DNA of 52,945 bases. Source: Candidatus Poribacteria bacterium (GTDB taxonomy: Bacteria; Poribacteria; WGA-4E; WGA-3G). Below, in pieces: positions 52,006 to 52,945 of this stretch. Within the stretch, counting starts at the first letter, position 1, and each line of letters opens with the position of its first letter. The notes beneath the pieces were generated by a model. That model did no database searches and was not told the origin of the DNA. It worked only from the letters and a program-made list of their open reading frames with translations. The position numbers and the translations under genes are program-made. The stretch spans positions 1 through 52,945 of the forward strand of contig PYJA01000100.1 in assembly GCA_003635185.1 (NCBI GenBank). Reading direction: 5' to 3'.

Positions 52006-52920
52006 ATGGATTTCCCAATAATAGAACTCATAGATGAAGAACAAGCGACTGCTTGGTTGCTGAAACATTTCCACCCCGAAGGATTACATTGTCCACATTG
52101 CGGTGCAGGCGTGGAGGAGGCACGTCTTTTTGGCAAAACCCAAAATAGCCATTTGCAAATCTATCGGTGTCTTTCTTGTGATGGCACCTATAATCTTTAT
52201 AGTGGTACGGTTTTCCAGCAGAAGCAGTTTACACCTCCCCAGGTGGTGTTGTTGTTGCGTGGCGTTTGCCAAGGTGTTCCGAGTGCGAAAATTGCTCGTG
52301 AAATCGGTGTAGATCGTCAAACAGTGATGTCAATGCGCCGCGTGCTTCAGGCGAATGCGGAAACGATGCAGCCACATTCAGTCTTACCGGATAAGTGCGT
52401 TGAAACCGATGAGATGTTCCAAAACGCTGGCGAGAAAGGGGATCGGCATTGAGACCCAGACGATCCGCCCCGTCGGCGCGGCAACAAACGGAGAGGGCAC
52501 GGCACCTATGCCAACGACCGGCCTCCGGTGGTAGGCACTCTCGGGCGCGAGTGTGGTCAGGTTAGATTGCGTGTGGTTCATCACACGGATAAAGAGACGC
52601 TAACAACTCATGTGCATCAGTTCACGCACCAAGATACTGTCGTTTATACAGATGGGTGGCGTGGGTATAACGGTCTTGATCGTCCACACGCTGTGGTCAG
52701 GCATCAAGCGGGTGAGTGGGCACGAGATGACGATGCTGATGGTATTCGCGAGGTTCACACGAATGGCATTGAAGGTGTCTGGACGACGGTTCGGAACTTC
52801 CTTCGCCGTTTTCGGGGTGTTCATAAGAAGTTTCTCTCTGGCTATATTGCTATCTGTGAGTTCTTCATCAATCGGAAATCTGTTTCTGTCAACTTTATAT
52901 CAGAACTCGTTCAAGCATAG
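52006..52920 (+). pseudogene. IS1595-family (ISXO2-like) transposase with in-frame stop
   Basis: The first 148 codons hold a zinc ribbon (CPHCGAG...CLSC) and a helix-turn-helix region (GVPSAKIAREIGVDRQTVM), leading to the first DDE residue in ETDEMF. TGA at 52450-52452 interrupts the frame. The same frame then runs on (DPDDPPRRRGNKRRGHGTYA) through the second aspartate VVYTDGWRGYNGL and the glutamate region HTNGIEGVWTT to a stop at 52918-52920. One substitution (for example CGA to TGA) explains the break. Terminal inverted repeats were not found; the right end may lie beyond the window. Confidence 0.85.
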
Positions 52921-52945
52921 AAATGCATTCAATCTCGACATGAGC

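Overview
This 52.9 kb window looks like bacterial chromosome of moderate-to-low GC. The gene content best fits a Candidatus Poribacteria-type genome: LamG proteins, a phytanoyl-CoA dioxygenase, Gfo/Idh/MocA oxidoreductases, a sugar phosphate isomerase/epimerase, an amidohydrolase, TPR proteins and a c-type cytochrome protein with TPRs. This assignment is an inference from gene families; no rRNA or other marker gene is present. No tRNA, rRNA or CRISPR array was seen.

Layout. (1) 1-178: end of an ASPIC/UnbV-domain protein. (2) 0.2-9.4 kb, minus strand: a defence-island-like block, with a 130-bp MITE with a 9-bp target duplication, a 44-aa membrane miniprotein, a 1,350-aa STAND-like P-loop NTPase, a SIR2-family NADase-like protein and a type IIG/ISP-like restriction-modification enzyme. 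The last two have good sigma70-type promoters. (3) 9.5-15.4 kb, plus: four tandem Gfo/Idh/MocA paralogues, interrupted by an Rpn-family nuclease gene and a partial copy of it, followed by a LamG protein and a PhyH dioxygenase. (4) 17.1-21.8 kb, minus: a probable operon of uppS, trypsin-like membrane protease, sugar isomerase, rsgA and a lipoprotein. (5) 22.6-30.4 kb, plus: cupin (PMI type), second LamG protein, glucose-6-phosphate isomerase, an NtrY/NtrC-like two-component system, a GspG-like pseudopilin and a prepilin peptidase. (6) 30.4-36.8 kb, plus: an orphan Phd/YefM antitoxin whose toxin is reduced to a few codons, a heme-c/TPR protein, and an overlapping gene pair. That pair encodes a TPR protein fused to a TaqI-like DNA-specificity domain with no methylase, and a RecF/SMC-like ATPase with a C-terminal HEPN-like helical domain. 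(7) 36.9-43.7 kb: nitroreductase, amidohydrolase, TPR lipoprotein, hslUV, a membrane protein and an ArsA/Get3-type ATPase. (8) 43.8-51 kb, minus: a CzcCBA/CusCBA-type heavy-metal efflux operon with a small Cys/His-rich exported protein upstream. (9) 51.5-52.9 kb: an M61 peptidase gene cut at its 5' side, next to an IS1595-type transposase with an in-frame stop.

The strongest candidates for undescribed biology are the TPR-specificity-domain/ATPase-HEPN pair (33.6-36.8 kb) and the split SIR2 plus STAND system with its membrane miniprotein (0.7-5.9 kb). The window is also full of short palindromic repeats and MITE-like elements. Some lie inside genes: one adds residues to the restriction enzyme, one supplies the stop codon of the amidohydrolase, and one underlies the N-terminus of a TPR lipoprotein. 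A C-terminal tail (consensus GKLTTTW) is shared by the two otherwise different LamG proteins.
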